Positions 24,084 to 35,235 are shown, numbered from the stretch's first letter. The stretch is DNA of 64,000 nt from Salininema proteolyticum (GCF_042685645.1 NZ_JBHUNX010000001.1:1426001-1490000), one strand, 5' to 3'. Notes: a model not told the origin generated them from the letters alone. Made by a program: numbers and translations.

Positions 24084-25397
24084 ATGTCCGCCGATGCCCG
24101 AGGGCAGAGCCCTCTCTCCGCCGAAGAACGCGACGAACTGGAACGGCTGCGCCGTCGAGTGGAGCAGCTGGAGGCCGGCCCGAAGTCCGGGGGATCCGGG
24201 CGCGCGGGCCGCTGGGCGCTCGCGGCGGTGGTCCTGCTGACCGCCGCCGTCTTCGCGGTGGCCTCCGTCCTCACCGTCTGGCTGAAGGGAACCGTCCTCG
24301 ACACCGACCGCTACGTCGCCACGGTCGCCCCGCTCATCGAGGAGCCGACCGTCCAGGAGGGAGTGACGCAGCGGATCACCGAGGCGGTCATGGCCGAGGT
24401 CGACGTCGAGGGCGTCGTCCGGGAGCTGGCCGACAATCTGGAGGAGCAGGGCGCTCCGCAGGCGGTCGGATCGCTGGTCGATCCGATGGTCTCCGGCGTC
24501 GAGTCCTTCGTGGAGAAACAGGTGGGGAGCGTCGTGGCGAGCGACCGGTTCGCCGACGTCTGGGAGACGGCCAACCGCGCCGTGCACCGCCAGCTGGTGG
24601 CCGAACTGCAGGGAGGCGGCAGCGACCTGATCGCGGTCGAGGGCGACGCGATCACCGTGGATCTGGGGCAGGGGGTGGACCTGGTCAAGGAGCGACTGGT
24701 CGACGCCGGCTTCGGGCTGGCCTCCAACATCCCCGACGTGTCCATTCCCTACACCCTCGTCTCCTCCGACCAGGTCTCGACCGTCCAGGCGGCGCTCAAG
24801 GCCCTGAACACCGCGGCCTGGGTCTTCCCGATCCTCGCCGTCGTCCTTCTGGCCTTCGGAATCTGGCTGGCTCCGCGCCGCCGGGGCGGGGCCATCGCCG
24901 CGGGGGTCATGATCGTGTTCTTCGCGCTGCTGTCCATGGCGGCGCTGGCCGCGGCCCGGCAGGCATACGTCAACGCGCTGCCCGAGGGCCTCGGCGTCGA
25001 GTCGGCCGGGGCGGCATGGGACGTCTTGACCCGGTTCCTGTGGAGCGCCCTGCAGCGCGTGGCCGTCGTCGCCGCCATCGCGGGCATCGCCGTCTGGCTC
25101 ACCGGTCGCGGACCCGCCGCCACGGCCATCCGGAACGGCACGTCGCGGGCCCTGGCGGCGACGGGGTCCGGATTGGCAAGGCTGGGCCTCTCGCTCGGTC
25201 CGGTCTCCGGCTTCCTGGCCCGCAGCGGCCGCACGATCGCCGTAGTGATCGCGGTCCTGGGCGTCGCGGCCCTGTTCCTGTGGCCGCGGCCCGGAGTCGC
25301 GGGCCTGATGTGGATCCTCGTGGTCACCCTGACGCTGTTGGCCCTCATCGGGATCGGCGCGCACGTCCGGCCCGCCGAGAAGCGGGGGACCCCTTGA
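24084..25397 (+). CDS. Large actinobacterial membrane protein with N-terminal coiled coil
   Basis: Product of 437 aa. A charged coiled-coil start (SAEERDELERLRRRVEQLEAG) precedes a first membrane helix (about 42-66), a long extracytoplasmic region (about 70-240, with acidic amphipathic helices), and then four or so helices to the C terminus. It looks like the conserved hypothetical integral membrane proteins of actinomycetes whose function is unknown. TAAGAT ends 7 nt before the ATG at 24084 and there is no ribosome site, so it is probably leaderless. Confidence 0.65.
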   Translation: MSADARGQSPLSAEERDELERLRRRVEQLEAGPKSGGSGRAGRWALAAVVLLTAAVFAVASVLTVWLKGTVLDTDRYVATVAPLIEEPTVQEGVTQRITEAVMAEVDVEGVVRELADNLEEQGAPQAVGSLVDPMVSGVESFVEKQVGSVVASDRFADVWETANRAVHRQLVAELQGGGSDLIAVEGDAITVDLGQGVDLVKERLVDAGFGLASNIPDVSIPYTLVSSDQVSTVQAALKALNTAAWVFPILAVVLLAFGIWLAPRRRGGAIAAGVMIVFFALLSMAALAAARQAYVNALPEGLGVESAGAAWDVLTRFLWSALQRVAVVAAIAGIAVWLTGRGPAATAIRNGTSRALAATGSGLARLGLSLGPVSGFLARSGRTIAVVIAVLGVAALFLWPRPGVAGLMWILVVTLTLLALIGIGAHVRPAEKRGTP

Positions 25398-25482
25398 CGC
25401 CGGTTCCCCCGGACGGAGGGGGAAGGGCGCTACTTTATTCGAACGTCCGTCATCTTCGTAGCCGCCACGCTACCATCCGTGC

Positions 25483-27279
25483 ATGACTGACCTCGACTTC
25501 AGCGACCGCACCGACTTCGACAACGCCGACAGAGGCTACCTGGGCACCCTGGACGACCCCGTCGTCCGCGACGAAGAGGGCGGCGTCGTCTGGGACTGCT
25601 CGGCCTTCGACTTCCTCCGAGGAGAGTGCCCCGACACGGCGAACCCCAGCCTCTGGAGACAGGGGGCGCTGGCCTCCCGGCACGGCCTCTACGAAGTGTG
25701 CGAGGGCGTCTACCAGGTCAGGGGGCTGGACCTGTCCAATATGACCCTGGTGGAGACCGACTCGGGAGTCCTCGTCATCGACCCGCTCATCACCGTCGAG
25801 GTCGCGGCGGCCGGCCTGGACCTCTACCGCAGGCACCGCGGCGACAGGCCGGTCAAGGGCGTCGTCTACACCCACTCCCACGTCGACCACTTCGGCGGGG
25901 CGGGCGGGGTGACGGACGGATCGGTCCCCATCCTCGCGCCCGACGGCTTCATGGACCACGCGGTGTCCGAGAACGTCTACGCCGGAACGGCCATGACCCG
26001 ACGTTCGTCCTATATGTACGCCATGACCCTGCCGCAGAGCCCCGCCGGCAGCATCGGCGTGGGCCTGGGCCAGGCGACCTCGCAGGGCACGCCCTCCCTC
26101 CTCGAACCTACCGTCGACATCACCGAGACCGGCCAGAGGGAGACCGTCGACGGCCTGGAGATCGTCTTCCAGGTGACGCCGGGGACCGAGGCGCCCTCGG
26201 AGATGAACTTCCACTTCCCCCGCTACCGGGCCCTTTGCATGGCGGAGAACGCCAGCCACACCCTGCACAACATCCTCACCCTGCGCGGCGCGGAAGTCCG
26301 CGACTCCCGCATGTGGGCCCGCTACCTCACCGAGGCCATCGCGCTGTTCTCCGACGGGACCGACGTCCTCTTCGCCTCGCACCACTGGCCGACCTGGGGG
26401 ACCGAAGAGATCCGCGAGGAACTCGCCCTCCAGCGCGACATGTACGCCTACCTGCACGACCAGACCGTGCGCATGATCAACCAGGGGTACACGGGGATCG
26501 AGATCGCCGAGCGCTTCCAGCTGCCCCCGGCCCTGGAGAGGGCCTGGAGCGTCCGCGGCTACTACGGCTCCGTCTCGCACAACGTGAAGGCCGTCTACCA
26601 GCGATACCTCGGCTGGTTCGACGGCAATCCCGCCACCCTCTGGGAGCACCCGCCCGCCGAGTCGGCCAAGCGCTACGTCGACTGCATGGGCGGGGCCGAC
26701 TCCGTGATCGCCAAGGCCCGGTCGTACATCGACGAGGGCGACCTCCGGTTCGCCGTGCAGCTGCTCAACCACGCCGTCTTCGCCGACCCGGACAACGCCG
26801 AGGCACGGAACCTGGAGGCCGACTGCTTCGAGACGCTCGGCCACGGCGCCGAGAACGGCCCTTGGCGCAACTTCTACCTCACCGGCGCCCAGGAACTGCG
26901 CGAGGGCATCGCCCCGGCCAAGCTCGAAGTCGCCGGCAGCCTCTCGGCGGGCCTGTCGATCACCCAGATCTTCGACACCCTGGCCATCAACGTCGACGCC
27001 CCGCGCGTCTGGGACGACCGGATCGCCATCGACTGGGACTTCACCGACCTGGGAGAGCGCCACCGCACGACCCTCCGCAACGGGGTGCTCGTGCAGGAGG
27101 CCGACCCCAAGGGCGACGGCGCGGACCTGACGGTGACTCTGACCAAGGCCGGACTGCTGGAGCTGGCCGGGGGAGGACGGCCCGACGACCTCTCGCTCGA
27201 CGGGGACGAGTCCGCGCTGCAGAGGCTGACGGCCTCGCTGTCCCAGCCGGACCCGAACTTCCCGATCGTCACTCCCTGA
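25483..27279 (+). CDS. Linear alkylsulfatase of the SdsA/BDS1 type (metallo-beta-lactamase fold)
   Basis: Product of 598 aa, usual length for type III alkylsulfatases. The dinuclear zinc motif is THSHVDHFGG (residues 130-139), followed by VTPGTEAPSEMNFHFP and MAENASHTLHN, both typical of SdsA. Next come the helical dimerisation domain (about 340-470, YYGSVSHNVKAVYQRYLGWFDGNP) and a C-terminal SCP2-like domain (about 480-598). It hydrolyses primary alkyl sulfates such as SDS to alcohol and sulfate. No signal peptide. TACCAT ends 6 nt before the ATG (leaderless). It starts a group with DUF7144 and a SulP transporter that could use the released sulfate. Confidence 0.9.
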   Translation: MTDLDFSDRTDFDNADRGYLGTLDDPVVRDEEGGVVWDCSAFDFLRGECPDTANPSLWRQGALASRHGLYEVCEGVYQVRGLDLSNMTLVETDSGVLVIDPLITVEVAAAGLDLYRRHRGDRPVKGVVYTHSHVDHFGGAGGVTDGSVPILAPDGFMDHAVSENVYAGTAMTRRSSYMYAMTLPQSPAGSIGVGLGQATSQGTPSLLEPTVDITETGQRETVDGLEIVFQVTPGTEAPSEMNFHFPRYRALCMAENASHTLHNILTLRGAEVRDSRMWARYLTEAIALFSDGTDVLFASHHWPTWGTEEIREELALQRDMYAYLHDQTVRMINQGYTGIEIAERFQLPPALERAWSVRGYYGSVSHNVKAVYQRYLGWFDGNPATLWEHPPAESAKRYVDCMGGADSVIAKARSYIDEGDLRFAVQLLNHAVFADPDNAEARNLEADCFETLGHGAENGPWRNFYLTGAQELREGIAPAKLEVAGSLSAGLSITQIFDTLAINVDAPRVWDDRIAIDWDFTDLGERHRTTLRNGVLVQEADPKGDGADLTVTLTKAGLLELAGGGRPDDLSLDGDESALQRLTASLSQPDPNFPIVTP

Positions 27280-27303
27280 CCGCGGCCGGAAGGAAGAGGA
27301 GCC

Positions 27304-27705
27304 ATGGCCCCGAACAACTCGACGAAGACCGCCTGGGCGGTGGGCGGACTGGTGTTCGCCGCCGTCCTCATGGTCCTCAACGGCGTCTTCCAAGCGCTGC
27401 AGGGCGTTGTCGCCATCGCCGGCGACGAGCACTTCGCCGCAGTCGGCGACTACTCCTTCGCCCTCGACACCACCGCCTGGGGCTGGCTCCACCTGGTGCT
27501 CGGCCTCCTGGTCGCGGCAGTGGGACTGGTCCTCCCCACCCGCTCCGGGTTCGCCCGCTCCCTGGCGATCGCGCTGGTGGTCCTGCAGGCCCTGGCGCAG
27601 TTCCTCTTCCTTCCCTACGAACCGTGGTGGACGCTCGTCGTCATCGCCCTGGACGTGTTCATCATCTGGGCGGTCGCGAACGCGCCCCTGGTGGTGGAGG
27701 ACTGA
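27304..27705 (+). CDS. DUF7144 family membrane protein
   Basis: Product of 133 aa with four membrane helices. The pattern WAVGGLVFAAVLMVLNGVFQALQG, TTAWGWLHLVLGLLVAAVGL and FLFLPYEPWWTLVVIALDVFIIWA matches DUF7144. AGAGGAG precedes the ATG. It lies 24 bp after the alkylsulfatase and just before the SulP gene, so is likely co-transcribed. Function unknown. Confidence 0.75.
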   Translation: MAPNNSTKTAWAVGGLVFAAVLMVLNGVFQALQGVVAIAGDEHFAAVGDYSFALDTTAWGWLHLVLGLLVAAVGLVLPTRSGFARSLAIALVVLQALAQFLFLPYEPWWTLVVIALDVFIIWAVANAPLVVED

Positions 27706-27706
27706 C

Positions 27707-27757
27707 ATGAGGGGAGTCTCCGCGAGCCGTGAACCGTCGGCGACGGGGGCGCCGTGA
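27707..27757 (+). CDS. Short leader/coupling ORF (16 aa) before SulP
   Basis: An ATG with a good GGAGG site begins 1 bp after the DUF7144 stop and encodes 16 aa, ending in a TGA that overlaps the GTG start of the SulP gene (GTGA). The SulP gene has no clear ribosome site of its own, so translation of this short frame may deliver ribosomes to it. No regulatory codon run is seen. Confidence 0.45.
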   Translation: MRGVSASREPSATGAP

Positions 27758-29553
27758 ACGGCGAGCGCGCCTGGACCGACAGGGCGGGACTGCTCCTTCC
27801 AGGGGTGCGGGCCATGGCCGAGCACCCCTGGAGGCGCGAATGGCGCCGTGACCTCACGGCCGGACTGAGCGTCGCGGCCGTCGCCCTCCCCGCCGGCCTG
27901 GGCATGGGCGAACTGGCGGGGGTCGGTCCCATGGCGGGCCTCTACGCGGCGATGTTCCCGCTGCTGGCCTACCTCTTCCTCGGCACCTCGCGTCAACTCG
28001 TCATAGGGCCCGAGGGGGTCCTGGCCAGCGCCACCGCCCTCACCATCGCGCCGATCGCCGCCGGAGACCCCGCCCTGCTGGCACCGCTGGCGGCCGGACT
28101 CGCGCTGTGCATAGGCGCCGTGCAAGTCGCGGCCGGAGCGCTGCGCCTGGGCTTCATGGCCGACTTCCTCTCCCGGCCCATGCTCCTGGGCTACATCAAC
28201 GGCGTCGCGTGCATCATCGTCGCCGGACAGCTCGGCAAGACCACCGGGGTCCCCGTAGAGTCGACCGGATTCTTTCCGCAAGTCCGGGACTTCGTCCTGA
28301 ACCTGGACCGGATCCACTGGCGGACGGTGCTGCTCACCGCCGCCGCGCTCGCCGTCGTCTTCCTTGTCCGGCGCCTCCTGCCCCGCGTTCCGGCGATGCT
28401 GGCGGCCGTCGTCCTGGCAACGGCGGCCTCGGCGGTGCTGCGCCTGTCCGAATACGGCATAGCGGTCGTGGGGGAGTTGGAGGGAGGGCTGCCACGGGTC
28501 GGCCTTCCCACGGGGCTTTCCCTGGACGACTACACGACCCTCCTGCTGCCGGCGGTCGGGCTGGCCCTGGTCGGCTTCGCCGACGCGGCGGCCATCACGC
28601 GCACCTACGCCGACAAGCACGGGTATCGGGTCGACGCGAACAGGGACCTGATCGCGCTGGGCGCCTCCAACGCCGTCTCGGGGCTCGCACAGGGGATGCC
28701 CACCGGCTCTTCGGGATCGCGCACGGCGGTGAACGACGCCAACGGCGGGTTCGGTCCGGCCACCGCGCTGGTCACAGCCGTCGCCGCGGTCCTCACCGCC
28801 GCGTTCGCGGCGCCGCTGATCGAGCCGATGCCGGAGGCCGTGCTCGGGGTCGTCGTCATCGTGGCGGGGCTGGGGCTGGTCGACCTGGCGGGCTTCCGCC
28901 GCCTGCGCCGGGTCGGCGACTCCGAGATGGGGCTGGCGGTCGTGGCGTTCCTGGGCGTGCTGGTCTTCAACGTCCTGGGCGGACTGCTCGTGGCCATCGG
29001 CGTCAGCGTAGGGGTCTACGTCTACCGCTCGCTGCGGCCCCATGACGCGGTGCTCCGCTCGGTGTCCGACGTGGACGGATGGCACAGCGCCGACTCCTTC
29101 CCCTCGGGGGCGGGGACGCCGGGCCTGCTCGTCTACCGCTTCGACGCTCCGCTCTACTTCGCCAACGCCGCCTACTTCAAGTCCCGCCTGCTCGGCCGGG
29201 TGGGGGACGACACCGAGTGGGTCGTCTTCAACGCGGAGGCGGTCAACTACCTGGACGCCACCGGCGTCGACGCGCTCTCTTCCGTCGCCGACGAGCTGCG
29301 CGGGCGCGGTGTGTCCCTGCGCGTCGCACGGCTCCGGGCGGATCTGCGCGACACGCTCCGGTCGACGGGCGTGGCCGACAAGATCCCCATGTACCTCTCG
29401 GTGCGCGCCGCCGTGGCCGAGTTCGACCGCGTCCACGGTGAGGACGACGAAGACGAGGACGGCAAGGGCTCCGAGCCGCCGAGCCCGTCGGGTCCGCGGC
29501 CCGTTCCCGAGGATCGAGGTCCAGGTCCGACGGGCAGTGGGAACGGGGCGTGA
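27754..29553 (+). CDS. SulP-family anion (sulfate) transporter with STAS domain
   Basis: Product of 599 aa. The membrane domain opens with WRRDLTAGLSVAAVALPAGLGMGELAGVGPMAGLY, the sulfate-transporter signature, and GMPTGSSGSRTAVNDANGG is the conserved segment between later helices. A cytoplasmic STAS domain follows (about 435-555; YRFDAPLYFANAAYFKSRL, VVFNAEAVNYLDATGVDAL). The acidic-proline tail is unstructured. The start is a GTG at 27754, without its own site but overlapping a short upstream frame. Sulfate import is the family role; here it could handle sulfate released by the alkylsulfatase. Confidence 0.9.
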   Translation: MNGERAWTDRAGLLLPGVRAMAEHPWRREWRRDLTAGLSVAAVALPAGLGMGELAGVGPMAGLYAAMFPLLAYLFLGTSRQLVIGPEGVLASATALTIAPIAAGDPALLAPLAAGLALCIGAVQVAAGALRLGFMADFLSRPMLLGYINGVACIIVAGQLGKTTGVPVESTGFFPQVRDFVLNLDRIHWRTVLLTAAALAVVFLVRRLLPRVPAMLAAVVLATAASAVLRLSEYGIAVVGELEGGLPRVGLPTGLSLDDYTTLLLPAVGLALVGFADAAAITRTYADKHGYRVDANRDLIALGASNAVSGLAQGMPTGSSGSRTAVNDANGGFGPATALVTAVAAVLTAAFAAPLIEPMPEAVLGVVVIVAGLGLVDLAGFRRLRRVGDSEMGLAVVAFLGVLVFNVLGGLLVAIGVSVGVYVYRSLRPHDAVLRSVSDVDGWHSADSFPSGAGTPGLLVYRFDAPLYFANAAYFKSRLLGRVGDDTEWVVFNAEAVNYLDATGVDALSSVADELRGRGVSLRVARLRADLRDTLRSTGVADKIPMYLSVRAAVAEFDRVHGEDDEDEDGKGSEPPSPSGPRPVPEDRGPGPTGSGNGA

Positions 29554-29561
29554 AGCCCGGC

Positions 29562-29611
29562 TGAAAAATAACTTCATGATATTGACATATATTGAAATAA
29601 ACTGCCATACT
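29562..29611 (+). promoter_or_regulatory. Promoter with RpiR-type operator (amidase-nagZ-namZ-amiE operon)
   Basis: TTGACA (29582-29587) and CATACT (29606-29611) are 18 bp apart. Flanking the -35 is TTCAT-N14-TTGAA (29573-29596), whose arms extend to 16-bp boxes at 29562-29577 and 29592-29607, 30 bp apart centre to centre. The same geometry occurs at 35236-35281, 40314-40359 and 42343-42366. Confidence 0.75.
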
Positions 29612-29689
29612 GCTCCTGCGGTGCGCCGGCCGTGACCGGCGTCCGGACGAACCCCTCTCCGAAGCGAAGGATAGTCCGAGGAGGACAGT

Positions 29690-30358
29690 ATGAGCGGGAA
29701 GAACGAGGGAAGGCTCTCGCGCCGAGCGGTCCTGGGAGCGGGAATCGCCGCGGCGGGAGCGGTAGCCGGAGGCCTAACCGCCACTCCGGTGCACGCCAAA
29801 GAGCCGACGCTCCTGTACGACCGGCAGGACTGGGGAGCCCGACCCCCGCGCGGAACGATCGACATCATCGGCCCTCCGACCGCGATCGTGGTCCACCACG
29901 CGGTCTGGCCCAACACCATGGACTTCTCCTGGGAGCGCGCGGCGCTGACCTCCCGCGAGATCCAGGACCTCCACATGGACGACAACGGCTGGAAGGATGC
30001 CGGCCAGCAGCTGACCATCTCGCGCGGCGGCCACGTCATGGAGGCGCGCGACCGGTCGTTCGAGGCGATCCGACAGGGCCTCAACGTCATGGGCGCCCAC
30101 GTGGGAGGACACAACTCCTACACCATCGGCATCGAGAACGAGGGCACCTACACCGATCCCGACACGGTCGTCCCCAGCGGGCAGTTCGGATCCCTGGCAC
30201 AGACCTGCGCCTGGCTGTGCGAGCGCTACGGTCTCGACCCCCACCAGGCGATCGCGGGGCACCGGGACTTCAACGACACCATCTGCCCCGGGGAGGCCCT
30301 CTACCGGAGGCTTCCCGAACTGAGAGACAGGACGGCCCGCCTCCTCGCAGAATGGTGA
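29690..30358 (+). CDS. Exported N-acetylmuramoyl-L-alanine amidase (Amidase_2/PGRP-like)
   Basis: Product of 222 aa. Tat-type signal (LSRRAVLGAGIAAAG, cleavage near VHAKE). The zinc-amidase fold is shown by AIVVHHAVWP (H69/H70), GAHVGGHN, and AGHRDFNDTICPG (H191 and C199), the H/H/C ligand set of T7-lysozyme/PGRP-type enzymes. It would cut the bond between MurNAc and the stem peptide. GAGGAGGACAGT precedes the ATG. First gene of a four-gene exported peptidoglycan-degrading operon. Confidence 0.88.
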   Translation: MSGKNEGRLSRRAVLGAGIAAAGAVAGGLTATPVHAKEPTLLYDRQDWGARPPRGTIDIIGPPTAIVVHHAVWPNTMDFSWERAALTSREIQDLHMDDNGWKDAGQQLTISRGGHVMEARDRSFEAIRQGLNVMGAHVGGHNSYTIGIENEGTYTDPDTVVPSGQFGSLAQTCAWLCERYGLDPHQAIAGHRDFNDTICPGEALYRRLPELRDRTARLLAEW

Positions 30359-30387
30359 GGCCGGAACCCGGAAGAAGGAGAGTCCAC

Positions 30388-32196
<1,809 letters not shown>

Positions 32197-32204
32197 GGAC
32201 CGCC

Positions 32205-33470
32205 ATGAAACGCCGCAACCTCTTCATCACCTCGGCCGCCGCCGCGGGAACGGCCGTCATCGGACCGTCCGCGCCCGCCCGCGCACGCGGCCCCAAGGTC
32301 AAGACCGGCATCGAGGTCCTGGCCCGCGACGGATTCCGCGAGCTGTCGGGCCAGAGGGTCGGCATGATCTCCAACCCGACCGGCGTGCTGCCCGACCTCA
32401 CCCACGAGGTCGACCTCATGCACCAGAGCGGGAAGGTCGACATCGCCGCCGTCTACGGCCCCGAACACGGATTCCGGGGCACCTCGCAGGCCGGGGAGGG
32501 CGAGGACTTCTTCACCGACCCCCGCACCGGACTGCCCGTCTACAACGCCTACAACGACCGGGACCAGATGGCCGACCTGCTGGAACAGGCCGGCGTGGAG
32601 ACCGTTGTCTTCGACATCCAGGACGTCGGATCCCGCTTCTACACCTACATCTGGACCATGTACCTCGTCCTGGAGGCCGCCGCCTCCCTCGGCCTGCGGT
32701 TCGTCGTCCTCGACCGCCCCAACCCGATCACCGGCACCGAGGCGACCGGCCCGGTCCTCCACGAGGAGAACGCCACCTTCGTGGGGCTCAAGCCGATCGC
32801 GCAGCGCCACGGGATGACGGTGGGCGAGCTGGCGACGCTGTTCAACGCCCGGTTCGTGCCCGAGGCGGTCGGGGACTCCGCCGACCTCACGGTCGTGCGC
32901 ATGGAGGGCTGGAAGCGCTCGACGCCCTTCGACCGGACGGGCCTGCCGTGGGTGGCGCCCTCGCCGAACATGCCGACGCCGGGGACGGCCGAACTCTACC
33001 CGGGCACCTGCCTCTTCGAGGCCACCGCCCTCTCCGAGGGGCGCGGGACGACCCAGCCCTTCCAGCTGCTCGGCGCACCGGAACTCGACCACGAGTGGGC
33101 CCTCGCGCTCAACCGCCTCGGCCTGTCGGGCGTCGGCTTCCGCGAGGCCTACTTCAAACCGGTGTTCTCCAAGTGGGCCGGAGAGGTCTGCGGCGGAGCG
33201 GAGGTCCAGACGGACGCGCCCCACCGGGCCGACCCGATCCGCACCGCGCTGGCCATGATCCTCGAACAGCGCCGCCTCTTCCCGCAGTACGGCTGGCGCT
33301 CGCAGGACGGAGGCGGCTCCTACTGGCTGGACAAGCTCACGGGCAACACCGCCGTCCGGCTCGCGGTCGAAGCGGGAGCCCCGCTGGACGAAGTGGAGTC
33401 GGTCTGGGCCGAGGACCTCGCCGCGTTCCGGGAACTGCGCGCGGAGCACCTCCTCTACGGCGAAGATTGA
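32205..33470 (+). CDS. namZ: Exported exo-beta-N-acetylmuramidase (NamZ-like, DUF1343)
   Basis: Product of 421 aa. A KRRNLFITSAAAAG signal precedes a DUF1343 domain: MISNPTGVLPDLTHEVDLM, VYGPEHGFRGTSQAGE, FDIQDVGSRFYTYIWTM and WVAPSPNMPTPGTAELYPGT are all typical. NamZ of B. subtilis releases MurNAc from the non-reducing end and works after NagZ. It starts 8 bp after the nagZ stop and 10 bp before the AmiE-like gene, the same functional set as the B. subtilis amiE-nagZ-namZ cluster. Confidence 0.88.
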   Translation: MKRRNLFITSAAAAGTAVIGPSAPARARGPKVKTGIEVLARDGFRELSGQRVGMISNPTGVLPDLTHEVDLMHQSGKVDIAAVYGPEHGFRGTSQAGEGEDFFTDPRTGLPVYNAYNDRDQMADLLEQAGVETVVFDIQDVGSRFYTYIWTMYLVLEAAASLGLRFVVLDRPNPITGTEATGPVLHEENATFVGLKPIAQRHGMTVGELATLFNARFVPEAVGDSADLTVVRMEGWKRSTPFDRTGLPWVAPSPNMPTPGTAELYPGTCLFEATALSEGRGTTQPFQLLGAPELDHEWALALNRLGLSGVGFREAYFKPVFSKWAGEVCGGAEVQTDAPHRADPIRTALAMILEQRRLFPQYGWRSQDGGGSYWLDKLTGNTAVRLAVEAGAPLDEVESVWAEDLAAFRELRAEHLLYGED

Positions 33471-33480
33471 GGCAGAACGC

Positions 33481-35235
33481 ATGAGACTGAACAGAAGACT
33501 CGTCCTCGGGGGAGCGGCGGCCACCGCCTTCTCCCTCCTGACCACCAGCGAGGCCATGGCGCAGACGACCGTGAGAGAAGGACCGCCCACCGCGGGGCCC
33601 GGCGACGTCCGCTTCCCGCGCAAGCCCTTCACCCTGCGAGAGGGCACTCCCGAAGAGGCCGGCCTGCTGCGCGAGCACGTGGACCGGATCGTGCCCTCCG
33701 TGGCCCGCCACCTGGAGGGCCCCGAGCCCTCTTTTCCCGGCTTCGCCGTCCTCGCCGCCCGCGACGGAGTCATAGCCCTGCACGAGGCCGCCGGCCACCG
33801 CAGCCGCTATTCCTCATGGGACGCGGAGAACTCCGAGGCGGTGGAGCTGCCGCGCGAGGAGTGGGAGCCGATGACGGTCGACACCGTCTTCGACTTCGCC
33901 AGCGTCACGAAGCTCTTCACCGCCGTCCTGGCGGCGCGGTTCTACGAGGACGGACTGCTCGACCCTGACGACCGGGTCGCCGACCACCTCCTGGACTTCG
34001 CCGACCTCGACCCGGACAAGGCGCCGATCACCGTGCGGCACCTCCTGTCCCACACCTCGGGGATGATCGCCTTCCTACCGCTGTGGCGGGAGGAGGACGA
34101 CGAGGCCCGGTGGCGGGAGATCCGCTCCTACCCGCTCGACCGCGCTCCCGGCGCGGGGTACGGCTACTCCGACCTGAACATGATCACCCTCGCGGCGATC
34201 CTGGAGAAGCTCTCCGGCACCGGGCTCGACGCCCTCGTGGCGCGGTACATCACCGAGCCGCTCGGCATGGCCGACACCGGATTCAACCCGCCCGACCCGG
34301 GCCGCTGCGCGCCCACCGAGTACCAGCCGTGGACGGAGCGCGGCATGGTCCGCGGATCGGTCCACGACGAGAACGCGTGGGGCTACGGCGGAGTCGCCGG
34401 CCACGCCGGCCTCTTCGGTACGGCGCGCGACCTGGCCGTCTTCGGGCAGATGATCCTCAACGGAGGATCCTACGGCGGCGCGCGCGTCCTGTCCGAGGCC
34501 AGCGCACGGCTCGTCTTCACCGACATGAACGCCGAGCACGGCACGGGGACCGAGCGCGGATGGGGCTGGCAGCTGAACCAGCGCTGGTACATGGACGCCC
34601 TGAACTCCCCGGTCACCGCCGGGCACACCGGCTACACGGGGACCTCGCTGGTCCTGGACCCGCTCTCGGGCACGCTCGCCGTCGTCCTGTCCAACCGCGT
34701 CCACCCGACGCGCGAGTGGGGCACGGTCAGCGTCTACCGCCGTGCCGCGCACCGGCCCCTGGCCCGCGCGCTCGCGGTGGAGCCGCAGAACGGTGAGACC
34801 TCCTGGTACTCAGGGCAGTCCGACGGCCGGACGGTGACGCTTGAGGCACCGCTGCCCCAGGCGGTGGGAAGCGGAGCGGTCCTGTTCCGGCTGTGGACGG
34901 ACACCGAGTCGACCGACGTCGGATCGCTCGCCGCCGAGGTGAACGGGGAGTGGCGGAACGTCCCGCTCTCCCTCAAGGCGGGTCCGTGGCGTTGGGAAGT
35001 CGGCGGAACCTGGTCCGGCTACGCCGGACGGCGCTGGGCCAAGGCCGAGGGCGACCTTCCCGCGGGAACGCGGCGTCTCCGCTGGAGCTACGCCTCCGAC
35101 TCCTACTACCAGGGGCGCGGCGTCTACGTCGACTCCCTCCGCGTCAAGGACGGCGGCCGGACCGTGTTCGACTCGGACGATCCCCGCGACGAGGCGCGCC
35201 TCGTCGCCGAGGGCTGGGAGCGCAGCCGCGATTGA
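33481..35235 (+). CDS. Exported beta-lactamase-fold amidase (AmiE-like) with extra C-terminal domain
   Basis: Product of 584 aa. After a Tat-like NRRLVLGGAAA signal, a serine beta-lactamase/DD-peptidase fold spans about 40-430: S141-x-x-K144 in FASVTKLF, YSD at 229-231, and an HTG motif in TAGHTGYTGTS. B. subtilis AmiE (YbbE) has this fold but acts as a MurNAc-L-alanine amidase, and its gene also neighbours nagZ and namZ. The last 150 residues (WYSGQSDGRTVTLEAPLPQ to the end) look like a beta-rich accessory domain with many aromatics (WSGYAGRRWAKAEGDLP), not present in the short AmiE type. Esterase or beta-lactamase activity cannot be excluded. Confidence 0.78.
   Translation: MRLNRRLVLGGAAATAFSLLTTSEAMAQTTVREGPPTAGPGDVRFPRKPFTLREGTPEEAGLLREHVDRIVPSVARHLEGPEPSFPGFAVLAARDGVIALHEAAGHRSRYSSWDAENSEAVELPREEWEPMTVDTVFDFASVTKLFTAVLAARFYEDGLLDPDDRVADHLLDFADLDPDKAPITVRHLLSHTSGMIAFLPLWREEDDEARWREIRSYPLDRAPGAGYGYSDLNMITLAAILEKLSGTGLDALVARYITEPLGMADTGFNPPDPGRCAPTEYQPWTERGMVRGSVHDENAWGYGGVAGHAGLFGTARDLAVFGQMILNGGSYGGARVLSEASARLVFTDMNAEHGTGTERGWGWQLNQRWYMDALNSPVTAGHTGYTGTSLVLDPLSGTLAVVLSNRVHPTREWGTVSVYRRAAHRPLARALAVEPQNGETSWYSGQSDGRTVTLEAPLPQAVGSGAVLFRLWTDTESTDVGSLAAEVNGEWRNVPLSLKAGPWRWEVGGTWSGYAGRRWAKAEGDLPAGTRRLRWSYASDSYYQGRGVYVDSLRVKDGGRTVFDSDDPRDEARLVAEGWERSRD

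Noticed and set aside
25450..30114. A 1554-codon open frame on the minus strand
   Set aside because: It runs antisense to the alkylsulfatase, DUF7144, SulP and amidase genes, has Arg/Gly/Asp-rich shadow composition and no family motif. It is a by-product of high-GC codon bias.
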